Shown here one piece after another: positions 9,138-18,532 of a DNA stretch of 64,000 nucleotides. This DNA is from Brevundimonas poindexterae (GTDB taxonomy: Bacteria; Pseudomonadota; Alphaproteobacteria; Caulobacterales; Caulobacteraceae). Each line of letters starts with the position of its first letter. The first letter of the stretch is position 1. Both the position numbers and the translations under genes were made by a program. Below the pieces are notes generated by a model. The model was given only the letters and a program-made list of their open reading frames with translations, was not told the origin of the DNA and did not search any database. The DNA lies in NCBI RefSeq assembly GCF_020524625.1, contig NZ_JAIVLL010000002.1:682001-746000 (forward strand), given 5' to 3'.

Positions 9138-10055
9138 ATGTCCCTGATCGACCCCGGCCAGCCGAACAGCAATGCCAGCCCCGAAGATCTGATCGTCGAC
9201 GGCTCGGACGCGCAGTTCATGAAACAGGTGGTCGAGGCCTCGATGAGCCGGCCCATCCTTGTGGATTTCTGGGCCAGCTGGTGCGGCCCGTGCCGGCAGC
9301 TGACGCCCATGCTGGAAAAGGCGGTCAAGGCCGCCGGCGGCGCCATCGGCCTGGTCAAGATCGATATCGACAAGAACCCGGCCTACGCCCAGCAACTGCG
9401 GGTCCAGTCGATTCCGACCGTCTATGCCTTTGTGGACGGGCGACCGGTCGATGCCTTTCAGGGGGCGGTGCCGGAGAGCCAGCTGAAGGCCTTCATCGAC
9501 AAGCTGACCGGCGGCAAGAGCGGCAATTCCGACGTCGAACAACTGCTGGCGCTGGGCAAGGAGTCCCTGTCGCTGGACGATCTGGGCGGGGCGGCCCAGG
9601 CCTTTGCCCAGGTCCTGACGCTGGACCCCGAGAACCCCAGGGCCATCGCCGGCATGGCGCGGGTCTATCTGGCCGACGGCGACCGGGAGCAGGCGCTGCA
9701 GACGATTGCCATGGCCGGGCCGAATTCGACCGACCCCGATGTCCAGAGCGTGCGGGCCCAGCTGTCTCTGGGCGCGGCCCCGGTCGCGGACGACAGCGAG
9801 CTCAATGCCCTGAAGGACCGGCTGTCGGCTGATCCGGGCGATCATCAGGCGCGCTTTGACCTGGCCGGGCTGATGGCCGCGCGCGGCGATCTGGCCGGGG
9901 CGGTTGATGCCCTGCTCGAGATCGTGCGGGCCGACCGGGAATGGAACGATCAGGCGGCGCGCAAACAGCTGCTGACCGTGTTCGAGGCGGCGGGGCTGAA
10001 CTCTGACGTGGCGAAGGACGGGCGGCGTCGCCTGTCGTCGCTGCTGTTCTCCTAG
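9138..10055 (+). CDS. cnoX: CnoX-type chaperedoxin (thioredoxin plus TPR)
   Basis: This 305-residue protein has a thioredoxin domain (about residues 20-125) followed by TPR-like helices, the architecture of CnoX/YbbN. The active site is WCGPC (about residues 48-52), so both cysteines are present, as in Caulobacter CnoX and unlike E. coli, which has lost one. Family members hold client proteins during oxidative stress and hand them to GroEL or DnaK. The start codon directly follows the deacylase stop, and a Lon-like substrate-binding protein follows after 10 bases, suggesting a protein-quality operon. Confidence 0.9.
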   Translation: MSLIDPGQPNSNASPEDLIVDGSDAQFMKQVVEASMSRPILVDFWASWCGPCRQLTPMLEKAVKAAGGAIGLVKIDIDKNPAYAQQLRVQSIPTVYAFVDGRPVDAFQGAVPESQLKAFIDKLTGGKSGNSDVEQLLALGKESLSLDDLGGAAQAFAQVLTLDPENPRAIAGMARVYLADGDREQALQTIAMAGPNSTDPDVQSVRAQLSLGAAPVADDSELNALKDRLSADPGDHQARFDLAGLMAARGDLAGAVDALLEIVRADREWNDQAARKQLLTVFEAAGLNSDVAKDGRRRLSSLLFS

Positions 10056-10065
10056 GGCCGGCGCG

Positions 10066-10725
10066 GTGGCCCAGGGCATCGTCAAGGTGACCGACCTGCC
10101 CCAGGTCATCCCCGTCTTTCCGCTGGACGGAGCGGTGCTGCTGGCGCGCGGTCAGCTGCCGCTCAACATCTTCGAGCCGCGCTATCTGAACATGATCGAC
10201 GACGCCATGGCGGGCGATCGCATCATCGGCATGGTCCAGACCACCGGTGGTCCCCTCGACCGGCCGCATCTGGCCCCGGTGGGATGTGCCGGTCGGATCA
10301 CCAGCTTCGCCGAGACCCCCGACGGCCGCTATATGATCACCCTGACGGGCTTGTGCCGGTTCGCCTCGGTCGAGGAGATCGACGCGCGGGCGCCCTACCG
10401 GCAGGTGCGCGCCGATTTTCAGGCCTATGCCGCCGATCTGGTCCCCGCGCCGTCCAGTGCAGAGATCGGCCGTCCCGGGCTGCTGGAGGCGCTGGGCCGG
10501 TTCCTGGATCACCGGGGGCTGGACATCGACTGGGACACGGCGCGTGAAGCGCCGGCGGAAGCCCTGGTCAACAGCCTGTGCATGGCGCTGCCGTTCGAGG
10601 TGGCCGAAAAGCAGGCCCTGATCGAAGCGAAGGATCTGGGGGCGCGGGCGCAGGCCCTGACCGCGCTGCTGGACATCAATGCCGCCGACAGCGGGGACGA
10701 GGACGATCCGCCCCCGATGCAATAG
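10066..10725 (+). CDS. Lon-like substrate-binding (LON N-terminal) protein
   Basis: This 219-residue protein consists of the Lon N-terminal substrate-binding domain alone, with no ATPase or protease part. The start [13 protein letters not shown]...[14 protein letters not shown] (about residues 14-46) is the family signature. Translation appears to start at GTG 10066, which needs only a 10-base gap after cnoX. The role is probably in handling or binding substrate proteins; the exact partner is unknown. Confidence 0.85.
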   Translation: MAQGIVKVTDLPQVIPVFPLDGAVLLARGQLPLNIFEPRYLNMIDDAMAGDRIIGMVQTTGGPLDRPHLAPVGCAGRITSFAETPDGRYMITLTGLCRFASVEEIDARAPYRQVRADFQAYAADLVPAPSSAEIGRPGLLEALGRFLDHRGLDIDWDTAREAPAEALVNSLCMALPFEVAEKQALIEAKDLGARAQALTALLDINAADSGDEDDPPPMQ

Positions 10726-10771
10726 GTCGGATGCCGCTGGACGCCCGCGCGGCGGCTTCTATGATTGCGGC

Positions 10772-10966
10772 ATGAGCGACAGTTTCAACACCCCCTCGAC
10801 CGTCGACCCGCGCCTGCTGGAGGTGCTGGTCTGTCCCGTGACGCGCGGCACGCTCAGCTATGACCGGGCGCGGCAGGAACTGGTGTCCAAGGGGGCCAAA
10901 CTGGCCTTTCCGATCCGCGACGGCGTGCCGATCCTGCTGGTCGGCGAAGCGCGACAGCTGGACTAG
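10772..10966 (+). CDS. Trm112 family protein
   Basis: This 64-residue protein matches the bacterial Trm112-like family: [15 protein letters not shown]...L near the start, then [14 protein letters not shown]. In eukaryotes and archaea Trm112 activates methyltransferases; in bacteria the role is less clear. Only one Cys (in VCPVT) of the zinc site remains, common in this bacterial subgroup. The ATG at 10772 is chosen because the domain starts here. It overlaps the convergent lipoprotein gene by 4 bases. Confidence 0.8.
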   Translation: MSDSFNTPSTVDPRLLEVLVCPVTRGTLSYDRARQELVSKGAKLAFPIRDGVPILLVGEARQLD

Positions 10967-11292
10967 CGACGACAGCGGCCGCGATCGGCCAGGGCTTCGT
11001 CGGCGCTGCAGGGCCGGTCGATCAGGAGCCAGCCGGACCCGCTCTTCGCAACGACGGTCGACAAGCCGACCCAACTGCCCGACCCCGCCCGTTCCTCATA
11101 GCGACAGACCCATTCCGATCCCTCTTCGGGGATGAAGTCACACTGCACCCCACGCAGTTCCGGAGCCTCGTTCCGGTCTGTTCCCAGAAGATCGGCAAGC
11201 ACGGCCGGGGCGGGACCCGGAGGGTCATGGGACGCCGCCGTCGCGCATCCCCCCAGCCCGATCACCAGGGCGGCGACGAGCGGCCCTCGCAT
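10963..11292 (-). CDS. Small hypothetical lipoprotein
   Basis: This 109-residue protein has a short signal with LIGLGGC, a probable lipobox, so the mature protein would be lipid-anchored. The rest has three further cysteines and a compact region with WVCRYEER and [10 protein letters not shown] do not recognise the family. Its start overlaps the stop of the upstream hydroxylase gene by 1 base (TGATG), so it is translationally coupled to it. Confidence 0.65.
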   Translation of the reverse strand: MRGPLVAALVIGLGGCATAASHDPPGPAPAVLADLLGTDRNEAPELRGVQCDFIPEEGSEWVCRYEERAGSGSWVGLSTVVAKSGSGWLLIDRPCSADEALADRGRCRR

Positions 11293-12545
11293 CAGACCGC
11301 CTCACCCCTGAGGAGCTTCGGCAGGTCGCCGGTGGCGCCGCCGGCTTCGTGCATGAAGGCGCGGCGCAGGGGGGCGATGCGGTTTACCGCGGCCATGCCG
11401 AGGTCGCGGACCGCGCGGACGGGCGCGATGTCGTTCGAGAACAGCTTCACAAAGGCGTCGAAGGCCAGGGTCAGCGCCACGGTGTCGAAGCGCCGCCACT
11501 GGGCATAACGCTCCAGTACCGGCTCGGCGCCGATGTCCTCGCCCAGCAGGCGGGCATCGGCCAGAACCTCGGCCAGGGCGGCCACATCCTTTAGCCCCAT
11601 GTTCAGCCCCTGCCCGGCGACCGGGTGGACCCCGTGGGCGGCATCGCCGATCAGGGCCACGCGCGGCGCGGTCATGGCGGTGGCGAGGCTGAGCTCCAGC
11701 GGATAGACGAAGCGCGGTCCCTCGGGCCGGACCTCGCCGAGGAAGTCGCCGAAGCGCCGCGTCAGATGGGCGAGGAAGGCCCTGTCTGAGGCGCTGCGCA
11801 GGGCCTCGGCCGCGCGGGTCGGCTCGGTCCAGACCAGACTGGCGCGCTGGTCCGTCAGCGGCAGGATGGCGAAGGGTCCGCCCGGCAGGAAATATTCATG
11901 GGCCACATTGCCGTGGGGCTCGGCCATGCGGACGGTCGCGACCACGCCGCTCTGGCCATAGGGCTGACGGATGACACCGATCCCGGCGGCGTCCCGCACC
12001 ACCGACCGCCGGCCCTCGGCCCCAACCACGAGAGACGCCCGCACGCGCGAACCGTCCGAGAGGGTCACGGTGGAGCGGCCGATGCCGGTCTCGACCGCCG
12101 TCACCCCGACCGGGGCGCGCACGGTCACATCGGTCTCGCCCAGTGCCCGCGCCAGCGCCACGCGCAGACGGCGGTTCTCGATCATATAGCCGAGCGGTTC
12201 GCCCCCGGTGGAGGCGCCGATCTCGTCCGCGTCGAAGCGCAGGAAGGCCGACGACGGGGCGCGCGCCGCGGCCCCCGGGCGCCGTCCGTCGGTCACCAGA
12301 ATCCGGTCCATCCGGCAGGCATGCGGGGCCAGATCCTCGCCCAGACCGAGCGTGTGGAGCATGCGGTAGGTCGAAAAGGCGATGGCGGTCGAGCGGCCGT
12401 CGAAGGTGGGGGCCAGCTGGGCCTCGAACGGCTGGGGATCAACCACCGTCACCTCGAGCCCGGCCCGATGGAGGGCCAGGGCCAGGCTGGCCCCGGCCAG
12501 GCCGCCGCCGGCGATCAGGACGTCGGTGTCTGTGGTCTCGCTCAT
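11292..12545 (-). CDS. UbiH/COQ6-type FAD-dependent hydroxylase
   Basis: This 417-residue class A flavin monooxygenase probably hydroxylates the ubiquinone precursor ring. It has the N-terminal FAD-binding [17 protein letters not shown] (about residues 13-29), and the second FAD motif [21 protein letters not shown] (about residues 286-306), typical of UbiH/UbiF/COQ6. The start at 12545 puts the FAD motif in the usual position; the 36 extra upstream codons are Arg/Pro-rich noise. Which ring carbon it acts on cannot be told from the sequence. Head-to-head with ftsK. Confidence 0.9.
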   Translation of the reverse strand: MSETTDTDVLIAGGGLAGASLALALHRAGLEVTVVDPQPFEAQLAPTFDGRSTAIAFSTYRMLHTLGLGEDLAPHACRMDRILVTDGRRPGAAARAPSSAFLRFDADEIGASTGGEPLGYMIENRRLRVALARALGETDVTVRAPVGVTAVETGIGRSTVTLSDGSRVRASLVVGAEGRRSVVRDAAGIGVIRQPYGQSGVVATVRMAEPHGNVAHEYFLPGGPFAILPLTDQRASLVWTEPTRAAEALRSASDRAFLAHLTRRFGDFLGEVRPEGPRFVYPLELSLATAMTAPRVALIGDAAHGVHPVAGQGLNMGLKDVAALAEVLADARLLGEDIGAEPVLERYAQWRRFDTVALTLAFDAFVKLFSNDIAPVRAVRDLGMAAVNRIAPLRRAFMHEAGGATGDLPKLLRGEAV

Positions 12546-12623
12546 GCCCCCTTGTCGCGCCGGGAAGGCCGTCCGTCCAGTGCGGCGAAAGGCCCTCGCG
12601 AAGGGGCGAGGCGGCCGGTGAGG

Positions 12624-12638
12624 TAAACAGCCCCTTAA
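12624..12638 (+). promoter_or_regulatory. Possible degenerate CtrA site upstream of ftsK
   Basis: TAAA-N7-TTAA at 12624-12638 differs by one base from the CtrA consensus TTAA-N7-TTAA. It lies 66 bases before the ftsK start, in the ubiH/ftsK divergent spacer. Weak on its own. Confidence 0.3.
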
Positions 12639-12703
12639 CCCTCCTTCGGTCATGCTGGCGCATCGTCGCCCGATTGCCCGTGCCCGAGGAACACCGTCCG
12701 TCC

Positions 12704-15067
12704 ATGTCCGCCGCCCTCGCCATCAGTCACCGCCTCTGGCTGAGCGCCCGCATCGTCTGGCAGGCCCCCGCCATCGTCCGCTTCCGCGGCATGCTGCAGG
12801 CCCTGCTGTCCGTGCTGCTGCTGATCGCCCTGATCTCGTGGAACCGGGACGATCCCAGCTGGAATGCCGCCTCGAGCCACGCCCCGACCAACTGGCTGGG
12901 CGCGCAGGGCGCGGTGGTCGCCGACCTGTTCATGCAGTCGCTGGGGCTGGCGGTCTGGCCGGCCGCCCTGTTGCTGCTGGCGTTCGGACTGGCGATCGCC
13001 GTGGGCGACACGGTGCGGCACCGGCTGACGGTGACACCGATGCGGAGCCTGACGGCCACCCTGGGCGTGCTGGCGCTGGCCGCAGCCCTGTCGGCCCCGA
13101 CCCCGCCGGCCATCTGGCCTTTGGTGACCGGGATGGGCGGTCTGGCCGGAGACGGGTTCAGCGGGGTGCTGGCCGCCGGGCTGGACGCCCTGGGCCTGCC
13201 GGGCGAGAGCGCCCTTGCCCGGACCGTCATTGGACTGGTGTTTCTGGCCGGGGCTGTCGCGGCGCTGGGCCATGCGCTCGGCCTGAGACCGGCGGATCTG
13301 GCAGAAGGTCTGGCCTGGGTCCGGGGCCGGGGACAGGCCCGCCCGAGGCCGGCCGCCGAAACGCCCCGTGCCCGCGCCCCGCGCCGGGCCCCGCCCCGAC
13401 CGAAGCCGGTCGATCCCGACACCGAGGAGGCCCCGACGCCCGCGCCCATGGCCGCCCGCACGGCCACGGCCCCCGCAGAGACGTCCGAGCCCCGCGTGGC
13501 CCCGACCCGCACGGCCCGCGCCCGCAAGGATGTCGATGTCGATCAGCGCACCTTTGACTTCGTGCGGCCGGAGGGGGCGTTTGACCTGCCGTCCCTGTCG
13601 ACCCTGGCCAAGCCCGAGAAGCGCAATGGCGCGGTCGACGAGGATGCGCTGAAACAGAATGCCCGCCTGCTGGAGGAAGTCCTGCAGGAGTTCGGCGTGC
13701 GCGGCACGATCGACCAGATCCGGCCGGGCCCGGTGGTCACCCTGTACGAACTGGTGCCCGCTCCCGGCGTCAAGCACGGCCGGGTTGTGGCCCTGGCCGA
13801 CGACATTGCGCGGTCGATGTCGGCCCGCGCCTGTCGCATCAGCGTGGTGCAGGGCCGGAATGCAATCGGCATCGAACTGCCCAACGCCAAACGCGAGACC
13901 GTCTATCTGCGCGACCTGCTGGCCTCGGGAGAATATGACAAGCCCGCCCATCTGTTGCCGCTGGCGCTGGGCGAGACCATCGGCGGCGAGCCCTATGTCG
14001 CCGATCTGGCGCGCATGCCGCACCTGCTGATCGCGGGGACCACCGGCTCGGGCAAGTCGGTCGGGGTCAATGCGATGATCCTGTCGATCCTGTACCGGCT
14101 GAGCCCCGAGGAATGCCGGTTCATCATGATCGACCCCAAGATGCTGGAGCTCAGCGTCTATGACGGCATCCCGCACCTGCTCAGCCCGGTCGTGACCGAT
14201 CCGAAGAAGGCGGTCGTGGCGCTGAAGTGGACGGTGCGGGAGATGGAGGACCGCTATCGCCGCATGTCCAAACTGGGGGTGCGCAACATCGCCGGCTACA
14301 ACGCGCGGGCGCGGGAGGCCCAGGAAAAGGGCGAGCATTTCGAGCGGACCGTCCAGACCGGCTTCGACGATCAGGGCCGCCCGGTTTATGAGTCCGAGAA
14401 GATCCGGCCCGAGCCCATGCCCTATCTGGTCGTGGTGATGGACGAGATGGCCGACCTGATGCTGGTCGCCGGCAAGGACGTCGAGGGCGCGGTCCAACGC
14501 CTGGCCCAGATGGCGCGCGCGGCCGGGATCCACCTGATCATGGCGACCCAGCGGCCCTCGGTCGATGTGATCACGGGTACCATCAAGGCCAATTTCCCGA
14601 CCCGGATCAGCTTCCAGGTCACCTCCAAGATCGACAGCCGCACCATCCTCGGTGAACAGGGCGGCGAGCAGCTGCTGGGCCAGGGGGACATGCTCTATAT
14701 GGCCGGCGGCGGCCGCATCACCCGCCTGCACGGCCCGTTCGTGACGGACCGCGAGGTCGAGGAAGTCTGCGCCCATCTGCGGGCGCAGGGGTCGCCCGAC
14801 TATCTGGACCTGATCACGGATGAGCCGGATGACGAGGGCGGATCGGGCGGCGGCGACGCGGGCGGCACGGGCGACGACCTGTACGACCGCGCGGTGGCCG
14901 TGGTCACGCGCGACCGCAAGGCCTCGACCTCCTACGTCCAGCGGCGGCTGCAGATCGGCTACAACCGCGCGGCCTCGCTGATCGAGCGGATGGAGCAAGA
15001 GGGCGTGGTCAGCCCCGCCAACCACGCCGGCAAGCGCGACGTCCTCGCCGGACCGCCGCCTGTTTAG
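12704..15067 (+). CDS. ftsK: DNA translocase FtsK
   Basis: This 787-residue septum protein pumps chromosome termini apart and couples segregation to division. The N-terminal 190 residues hold about four hydrophobic membrane helices, followed by a Pro/Ala/Arg-rich linker to about residue 285. The RecA-like motor has the Walker A GTTGSGKS near residue 446 and a Walker B-type [11 protein letters not shown] near 575. The C-terminal gamma domain (about residues 725-785, with [19 protein letters not shown]) reads KOPS motifs. The start at 12704 is the first that gives a normal N-terminus; the longer upstream frame is antisense to the hydroxylase gene. Confidence 0.96.
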   Translation: MSAALAISHRLWLSARIVWQAPAIVRFRGMLQALLSVLLLIALISWNRDDPSWNAASSHAPTNWLGAQGAVVADLFMQSLGLAVWPAALLLLAFGLAIAVGDTVRHRLTVTPMRSLTATLGVLALAAALSAPTPPAIWPLVTGMGGLAGDGFSGVLAAGLDALGLPGESALARTVIGLVFLAGAVAALGHALGLRPADLAEGLAWVRGRGQARPRPAAETPRARAPRRAPPRPKPVDPDTEEAPTPAPMAARTATAPAETSEPRVAPTRTARARKDVDVDQRTFDFVRPEGAFDLPSLSTLAKPEKRNGAVDEDALKQNARLLEEVLQEFGVRGTIDQIRPGPVVTLYELVPAPGVKHGRVVALADDIARSMSARACRISVVQGRNAIGIELPNAKRETVYLRDLLASGEYDKPAHLLPLALGETIGGEPYVADLARMPHLLIAGTTGSGKSVGVNAMILSILYRLSPEECRFIMIDPKMLELSVYDGIPHLLSPVVTDPKKAVVALKWTVREMEDRYRRMSKLGVRNIAGYNARAREAQEKGEHFERTVQTGFDDQGRPVYESEKIRPEPMPYLVVVMDEMADLMLVAGKDVEGAVQRLAQMARAAGIHLIMATQRPSVDVITGTIKANFPTRISFQVTSKIDSRTILGEQGGEQLLGQGDMLYMAGGGRITRLHGPFVTDREVEEVCAHLRAQGSPDYLDLITDEPDDEGGSGGGDAGGTGDDLYDRAVAVVTRDRKASTSYVQRRLQIGYNRAASLIERMEQEGVVSPANHAGKRDVLAGPPPV

Positions 15068-15073
15068 GTAGCT

Positions 15074-15107
15074 CTACCGCTCGGCTCGCGGAGCCTCGCT
15101 TCTTGAG
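15074..15107 (+). repeat. Dispersed intergenic repeat, copy 1
   Basis: This 34-base unit starting CTACCGCTCGGCTCGCGGAG matches 33170-33203 at 31 of 34 positions. It lies 6 bases after the ftsK stop in the 253-base spacer before lolA, which holds nothing else I can identify. It contains the small inverted repeat GGCTC / GAGCC. Confidence 0.6.
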
Positions 15108-15320
15108 AGCAGGTTTCTTCGCCCTGGCGCTCGCTGTTTGAGGGCGTGAACCTGCGTGCGGGAAGGGCGTTGATCGGGACCGCCGGTGCGGTGAGGGCCC
15201 GATTTCGATGAACGGGGCTTCATCGCAGCGCCGGAATATGGTCAGGCTGGAGCCATGACCGCGCCTTTCGGACGGGGGATGTTCCACCCTCGATCCCCGC
15301 AACGATCAAGGATGGATTCC

Positions 15321-15977
15321 ATGACCACGCCCCCTCTTTCCCGCCGCGATTTCGGCCTGGGCGCCGCGCTGGGCGTGACCGGCCTGCTGGTCGGCGCCCC
15401 TGCTGTCATGGCCCAGGCCGGCCTGTCCGAGGCCGATCAGGCCGCCGTGCGCCGCGCCCAGACCTATCTGCGCGGCCTGACCTCCGCCCAGGGCGAGTTC
15501 GTCGAGACGGGTGCCGGCGGCCAGCGCCGGACCGGCCGGTTCTGGCTGCAGCGCCCCGGCAAGATGCGCTTCGAATACACCAACCCGGAAGGGCTGCTGG
15601 TGGTCTCGGACGGCAACAACGTCATGCGCTATGACCCGCGGCTCGAGGTGTTCCGCCAGGTGCCGCTGGGCGAAACCCCGCTGTCGACCTTCCTGTCGCG
15701 CGAGGTTCGTCTGGACCAGGGCGTGCGCATCGAGCGGGTCGTGCGTCGCGACTCGGGCGCCTTTGCCCTGGTGGCGCGCGATGCCCGCCGGCCCAATGAC
15801 GGCTCGGTGACCCTGGCCTTTGCCGGCGATCCGATGCGGCTGCAGGAATGGACGGTGGTGGACGCCCAGGGCGCCCGCACCCGGACCCAGCTGACCAGCC
15901 TCCGCCCCGCGAGCGGCCTGTCGAACAGCCTGTTCCAGCTGCGCGACCCGACACGCCGTCCCGGCCGCAATCGTTGA
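15321..15977 (+). CDS. lolA: Outer-membrane lipoprotein carrier LolA
   Basis: This 218-residue periplasmic protein ferries lipoproteins from the LolCDE exporter to the outer membrane. An RR-containing N-terminus (LSRRDFGLG, about residues 6-14) plus hydrophobic core and AQA cleavage region indicate a Tat-type signal. The LolA domain follows, with RTGRFWLQRPGKMRFEYTNP and DGNNVMRYDPRLEVF. The start at 15321 is preferred since AAGGA lies 8 bases upstream. No LolB is visible nearby. Confidence 0.88.
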   Translation: MTTPPLSRRDFGLGAALGVTGLLVGAPAVMAQAGLSEADQAAVRRAQTYLRGLTSAQGEFVETGAGGQRRTGRFWLQRPGKMRFEYTNPEGLLVVSDGNNVMRYDPRLEVFRQVPLGETPLSTFLSREVRLDQGVRIERVVRRDSGAFALVARDARRPNDGSVTLAFAGDPMRLQEWTVVDAQGARTRTQLTSLRPASGLSNSLFQLRDPTRRPGRNR

Positions 15978-16040
15978 CGCTGACGCCCAGGGGGCGAATC
16001 GTGGCGGGCCGGTCACAGAAAAGGCCGGCCGATTATCGGT

Positions 16041-16069
16041 TTGACTTTTTCCCTTGGGCGTTGCACAAT
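16041..16069 (+). promoter_or_regulatory. Sigma-70-type promoter of the small-RNA candidate
   Basis: TTGACT at 16041-16046 and CACAAT at 16064-16069 are separated by the optimal 17 bases. This is one of the best housekeeping-like promoters in the window, and no conventional gene starts within 170 bases of it. It would start transcription at about 16076-16077. Confidence 0.6.
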
Positions 16070-16076
16070 CACAACA

Positions 16077-16177
16077 GGCTGGGAGCAGCCATTTGACCGC
16101 TACGGATGTCATCCCCCTCCCTGCGGCAGAGACACCTTTGAAACGCCCGGTCTCCCCCCTTGGCCGGGCGTTTTTTT
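16077..16177 (+). ncRNA. Candidate small RNA between lolA and xthA
   Basis: A good promoter at 16041-16069 and an intrinsic terminator at 16141-16177 define a transcript of about 100 bases with no convincing reading frame. The 5' end can fold (GGCT...AGCC at 16077-16090). A single-stranded-looking C-rich run CCCCCTCCCT near 16111-16120 is complementary to Shine-Dalgarno sequences, a frequent feature of regulatory RNAs. GGGCGTT at 16056-16062 can also pair with the AACGCCC of the terminator stem, but lies upstream of the predicted start. It does not look like 4.5S RNA, tmRNA or RNase P RNA. Target and identity are unknown. Confidence 0.55.
16141..16177 (+). terminator. Intrinsic terminator of the small-RNA candidate
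   Basis: AACGCCCGG pairs with CCGGGCGTT (9 base pairs) and is followed by seven T. It lies 62 bases before xthA and 160 bases after lolA, so it fits best as the end of the small RNA, though it could also end the lolA transcript. Confidence 0.85.
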
Positions 16178-16239
16178 GCGAGCGGGCCAGGGCGGCAAAT
16201 TCTTGACGCAGGGCGGCTCCCGGCTGCTAAGCCGGGGCC

Positions 16240-17037
16240 ATGAGCCTTCGACTGACCACCTGGAACATCAATTCGGTCCGCCTGCGCATCGATCAGGTCG
16301 CCCGCTATGTGGCCGAGAGCGCCACCGACGTCCTGCTGCTGCAGGAGATCAAATGCACGGAGGACCAGTTCCCCGTGCGCGCCTTCGAGGAGATGGGCCT
16401 GCCCCATCTGAAGATCGGCGGCCAGAAGGGCTGGCACGGGGTGGCGATCGCCAGCCGCCTGCCGCTGGAGGAGGCGCCGAACCTGGGCCTGTGCCGCGAA
16501 GGGCATGCGCGCTGCGTGTCGGCCACGGTGCGCGGCGTCGAGATCCAGAATTTCTACATTCCGGCCGGCGGCGACCTGCCCGACCGTGAACTCAATCCGA
16601 AATTCGACCACAAGATGGATTTCTACGAGCGGCTGACCGCCGAGGTCGGTCGGCGGGATCCGAAGGCGCCCCTGCTGCTGGCGGGGGATTTCAACATTGC
16701 GCCGGGCGAGTTCGACGTCTGGAACCACCGCTATATGCTGAAGGTCGTCAGCCATACACCGGTCGAGATCGAGACCCTGACCCGGCTGCAGGCGGCCGGG
16801 CAGTTTTCCGACGTGATCCGCGACGCCTTCCCCGAGCCTGAAAAGCTGGCCAGCTGGTGGAGCTATCGGGCGCAGGACTTCCGCAAGTCCAACCGCGGCC
16901 TGCGACTTGACCACATCTGGACCTCACCGGGCCTGACGTCGTCGGTCGTGGCGGGCAGCGCCCGCATCCACGAGCCGGTGCGGGCCTGGGAACGGCCCAG
17001 CGACCATGCCCCGGTCAGCGTCGACCTGGACGTCTGA
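16240..17037 (+). CDS. xthA: Exodeoxyribonuclease III
   Basis: This 265-residue AP endonuclease/3'-5' exonuclease repairs abasic DNA. It shows the family motifs TTWNINSVRLR at the start, LLLQEIKC with the metal-binding Glu near residue 35, GDFNIAPGEFDVWN near 151 and the catalytic SDHAPVSVD at the end. Length is normal. The start at 16240 gives the standard N-terminus. It is convergent with the permease gene, with only 3 bases between the stops. Confidence 0.95.
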   Translation: MSLRLTTWNINSVRLRIDQVARYVAESATDVLLLQEIKCTEDQFPVRAFEEMGLPHLKIGGQKGWHGVAIASRLPLEEAPNLGLCREGHARCVSATVRGVEIQNFYIPAGGDLPDRELNPKFDHKMDFYERLTAEVGRRDPKAPLLLAGDFNIAPGEFDVWNHRYMLKVVSHTPVEIETLTRLQAAGQFSDVIRDAFPEPEKLASWWSYRAQDFRKSNRGLRLDHIWTSPGLTSSVVAGSARIHEPVRAWERPSDHAPVSVDLDV

Positions 17038-17040
17038 TCC

Positions 17041-18447
17041 CTAGAAGGGGAAGAAGATCGGGATGGCGACCATGGCCGCCACCCAGGTGACCAGATTGAG
17101 CGGCACGCCGATGCGGACGAAGTCCATATAGCTGTAGCCAGCCATCTGATAGACGAGCACATTGGTCTGGTAGCCGAACGGGGTGGCGAAGGCCGCCGAG
17201 GCCGCCATCATCACCGCCACCAGGAAGGGCCGGGGGTCGACGCCCAGGCTGACGGCCAGTGCCACCGCGACCGGCGTGATCAGCACCGCCACCGTGGCAT
17301 TGGACAGCAGTTCGGTCGCAAACAGGGTCACGCCGTACAGGATAATCAGGGCCGCCAGCGGTCCGAGAGGCCGGATCACATCGATCAACATGCCGGCGCC
17401 GGCCTGGGCCAGGCCGGTGACCTCGATGGCAATACCCAGCACAACCATGCCAGCGATCAGCAGCAGGATGTCGGGGCGCAGGCCGGCATAGGCTTCCTCG
17501 GCCGTCAGGATCCGCAGCAGGATCAGGGCGACCGCACCGCCAAAGGCCGCCGCGGCGATAGGAATCCAGCCGAGGCCCGCCGCCACGACCACCACCACGA
17601 AAATGGCGAGCGCCACCATGGCGCGCTTGAACTCGAACGGCCGGTCGGCCGCGCTGTAGAGGCTGACGTCACCCAGATGGGCGTCGCCCGAGCCGTCCTC
17701 ATTGGTGCGGGCCTCGCCCAGACGCGGCAGGTTGAAGGGCAGGCGGAAGCGTCGTGCCGCCTGCTGGGTCTCGGCCTCGATACGGGCCTCCTCGGCACGC
17801 TTGCGGCGGAGCGCCTCGGCCTCGTCGGCGGCCACTGACCGGCCCAGCTGGCGCGCACCCACGAAATAGAGCCAGACCGCGCCGCTGGCCGCGATCACCA
17901 GACCCACCGGGGTGATCTCGAACAGGCCGAACACCGGCTGGCCGACATTCCGCGCCATGTCATTGACCAGAAGATTGGTCGAGGTGCCGATCAGGGTCAG
18001 CAGACCCCCCATGACCGAAATGTGCGACAGCGGCATCAGGAAGCGCTTGGGCGACAGGTCGAGCGTCTTGGCCACATCGCGGATGACCGGCGCGGCCAGC
18101 ACCACCACCGGCGTATTGTTGATGAAGCCGCCCAGCAGGCCGCACATGGCCATCACCAGCCAGACACCGGTCGTGCCCAGCCGCAGGCACAGCTTGGTGG
18201 CCTGACGGATCAGCAGGCCGAGCAGGCCGGTCAGTTCGATCGCATAGGCAATGACGAACAGAGAGGCCAGGGCGATGACCGCGGGACTGGCAAAGGCGGC
18301 CTGCACCTCGACCGGACGCACCACGCCCAGCAGCAGAAGGACAGCGGCGCCGGTCAGGGCCACGACGTCCGACCGTACCCGGCCGTGAATCAGCACCCCG
18401 ACCACGGCCACCAGCACCGTCAGCGCTATGATCTGGTCGAAAGTCAT
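17041..18447 (-). CDS. SLC13-family permease (DASS/ArsB-like)
   Basis: This 468-residue inner-membrane transporter has about ten to twelve hydrophobic helices in two halves, each with an Asn-containing hairpin motif: LIGTSTNLLVNDM near residue 157 and FATPFGYQTNVLVYQM near 423. These are typical of sodium-coupled dicarboxylate or sulfate carriers. A hydrophilic loop of about 70 residues (roughly 205-275) joins the halves; TrkA-C domains seen in some relatives are absent. The substrate is unknown. The gene stands alone. Confidence 0.85.
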   Translation of the reverse strand: MTFDQIIALTVLVAVVGVLIHGRVRSDVVALTGAAVLLLLGVVRPVEVQAAFASPAVIALASLFVIAYAIELTGLLGLLIRQATKLCLRLGTTGVWLVMAMCGLLGGFINNTPVVVLAAPVIRDVAKTLDLSPKRFLMPLSHISVMGGLLTLIGTSTNLLVNDMARNVGQPVFGLFEITPVGLVIAASGAVWLYFVGARQLGRSVAADEAEALRRKRAEEARIEAETQQAARRFRLPFNLPRLGEARTNEDGSGDAHLGDVSLYSAADRPFEFKRAMVALAIFVVVVVAAGLGWIPIAAAAFGGAVALILLRILTAEEAYAGLRPDILLLIAGMVVLGIAIEVTGLAQAGAGMLIDVIRPLGPLAALIILYGVTLFATELLSNATVAVLITPVAVALAVSLGVDPRPFLVAVMMAASAAFATPFGYQTNVLVYQMAGYSYMDFVRIGVPLNLVTWVAAMVAIPIFFPF

Positions 18448-18532
18448 CCGCCTTCAAGACGCGTCGCCGGGCGCGGCGTCAATACGGGTAACGGAAATTC
18501 GTCTTCCGCCCGGAGTGTGCTAAAGCCTTGGC

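Noticed and set aside
12650..15025. Long open frame on the minus strand opposite ftsK
   Set aside because: It is a mirror of GC-rich codon use in ftsK; it is repetitive in Arg, Gln, Gly and His and has no recognisable domain. The same holds for long antisense frames opposite leuS and gdhZ.
16084..16206. Short TTG-initiated frame running through the small-RNA candidate, with a GGGAG upstream
   Set aside because: It reads straight through the intrinsic terminator stem and T-run, so it would be cut off; the codon pattern gives no coding support.
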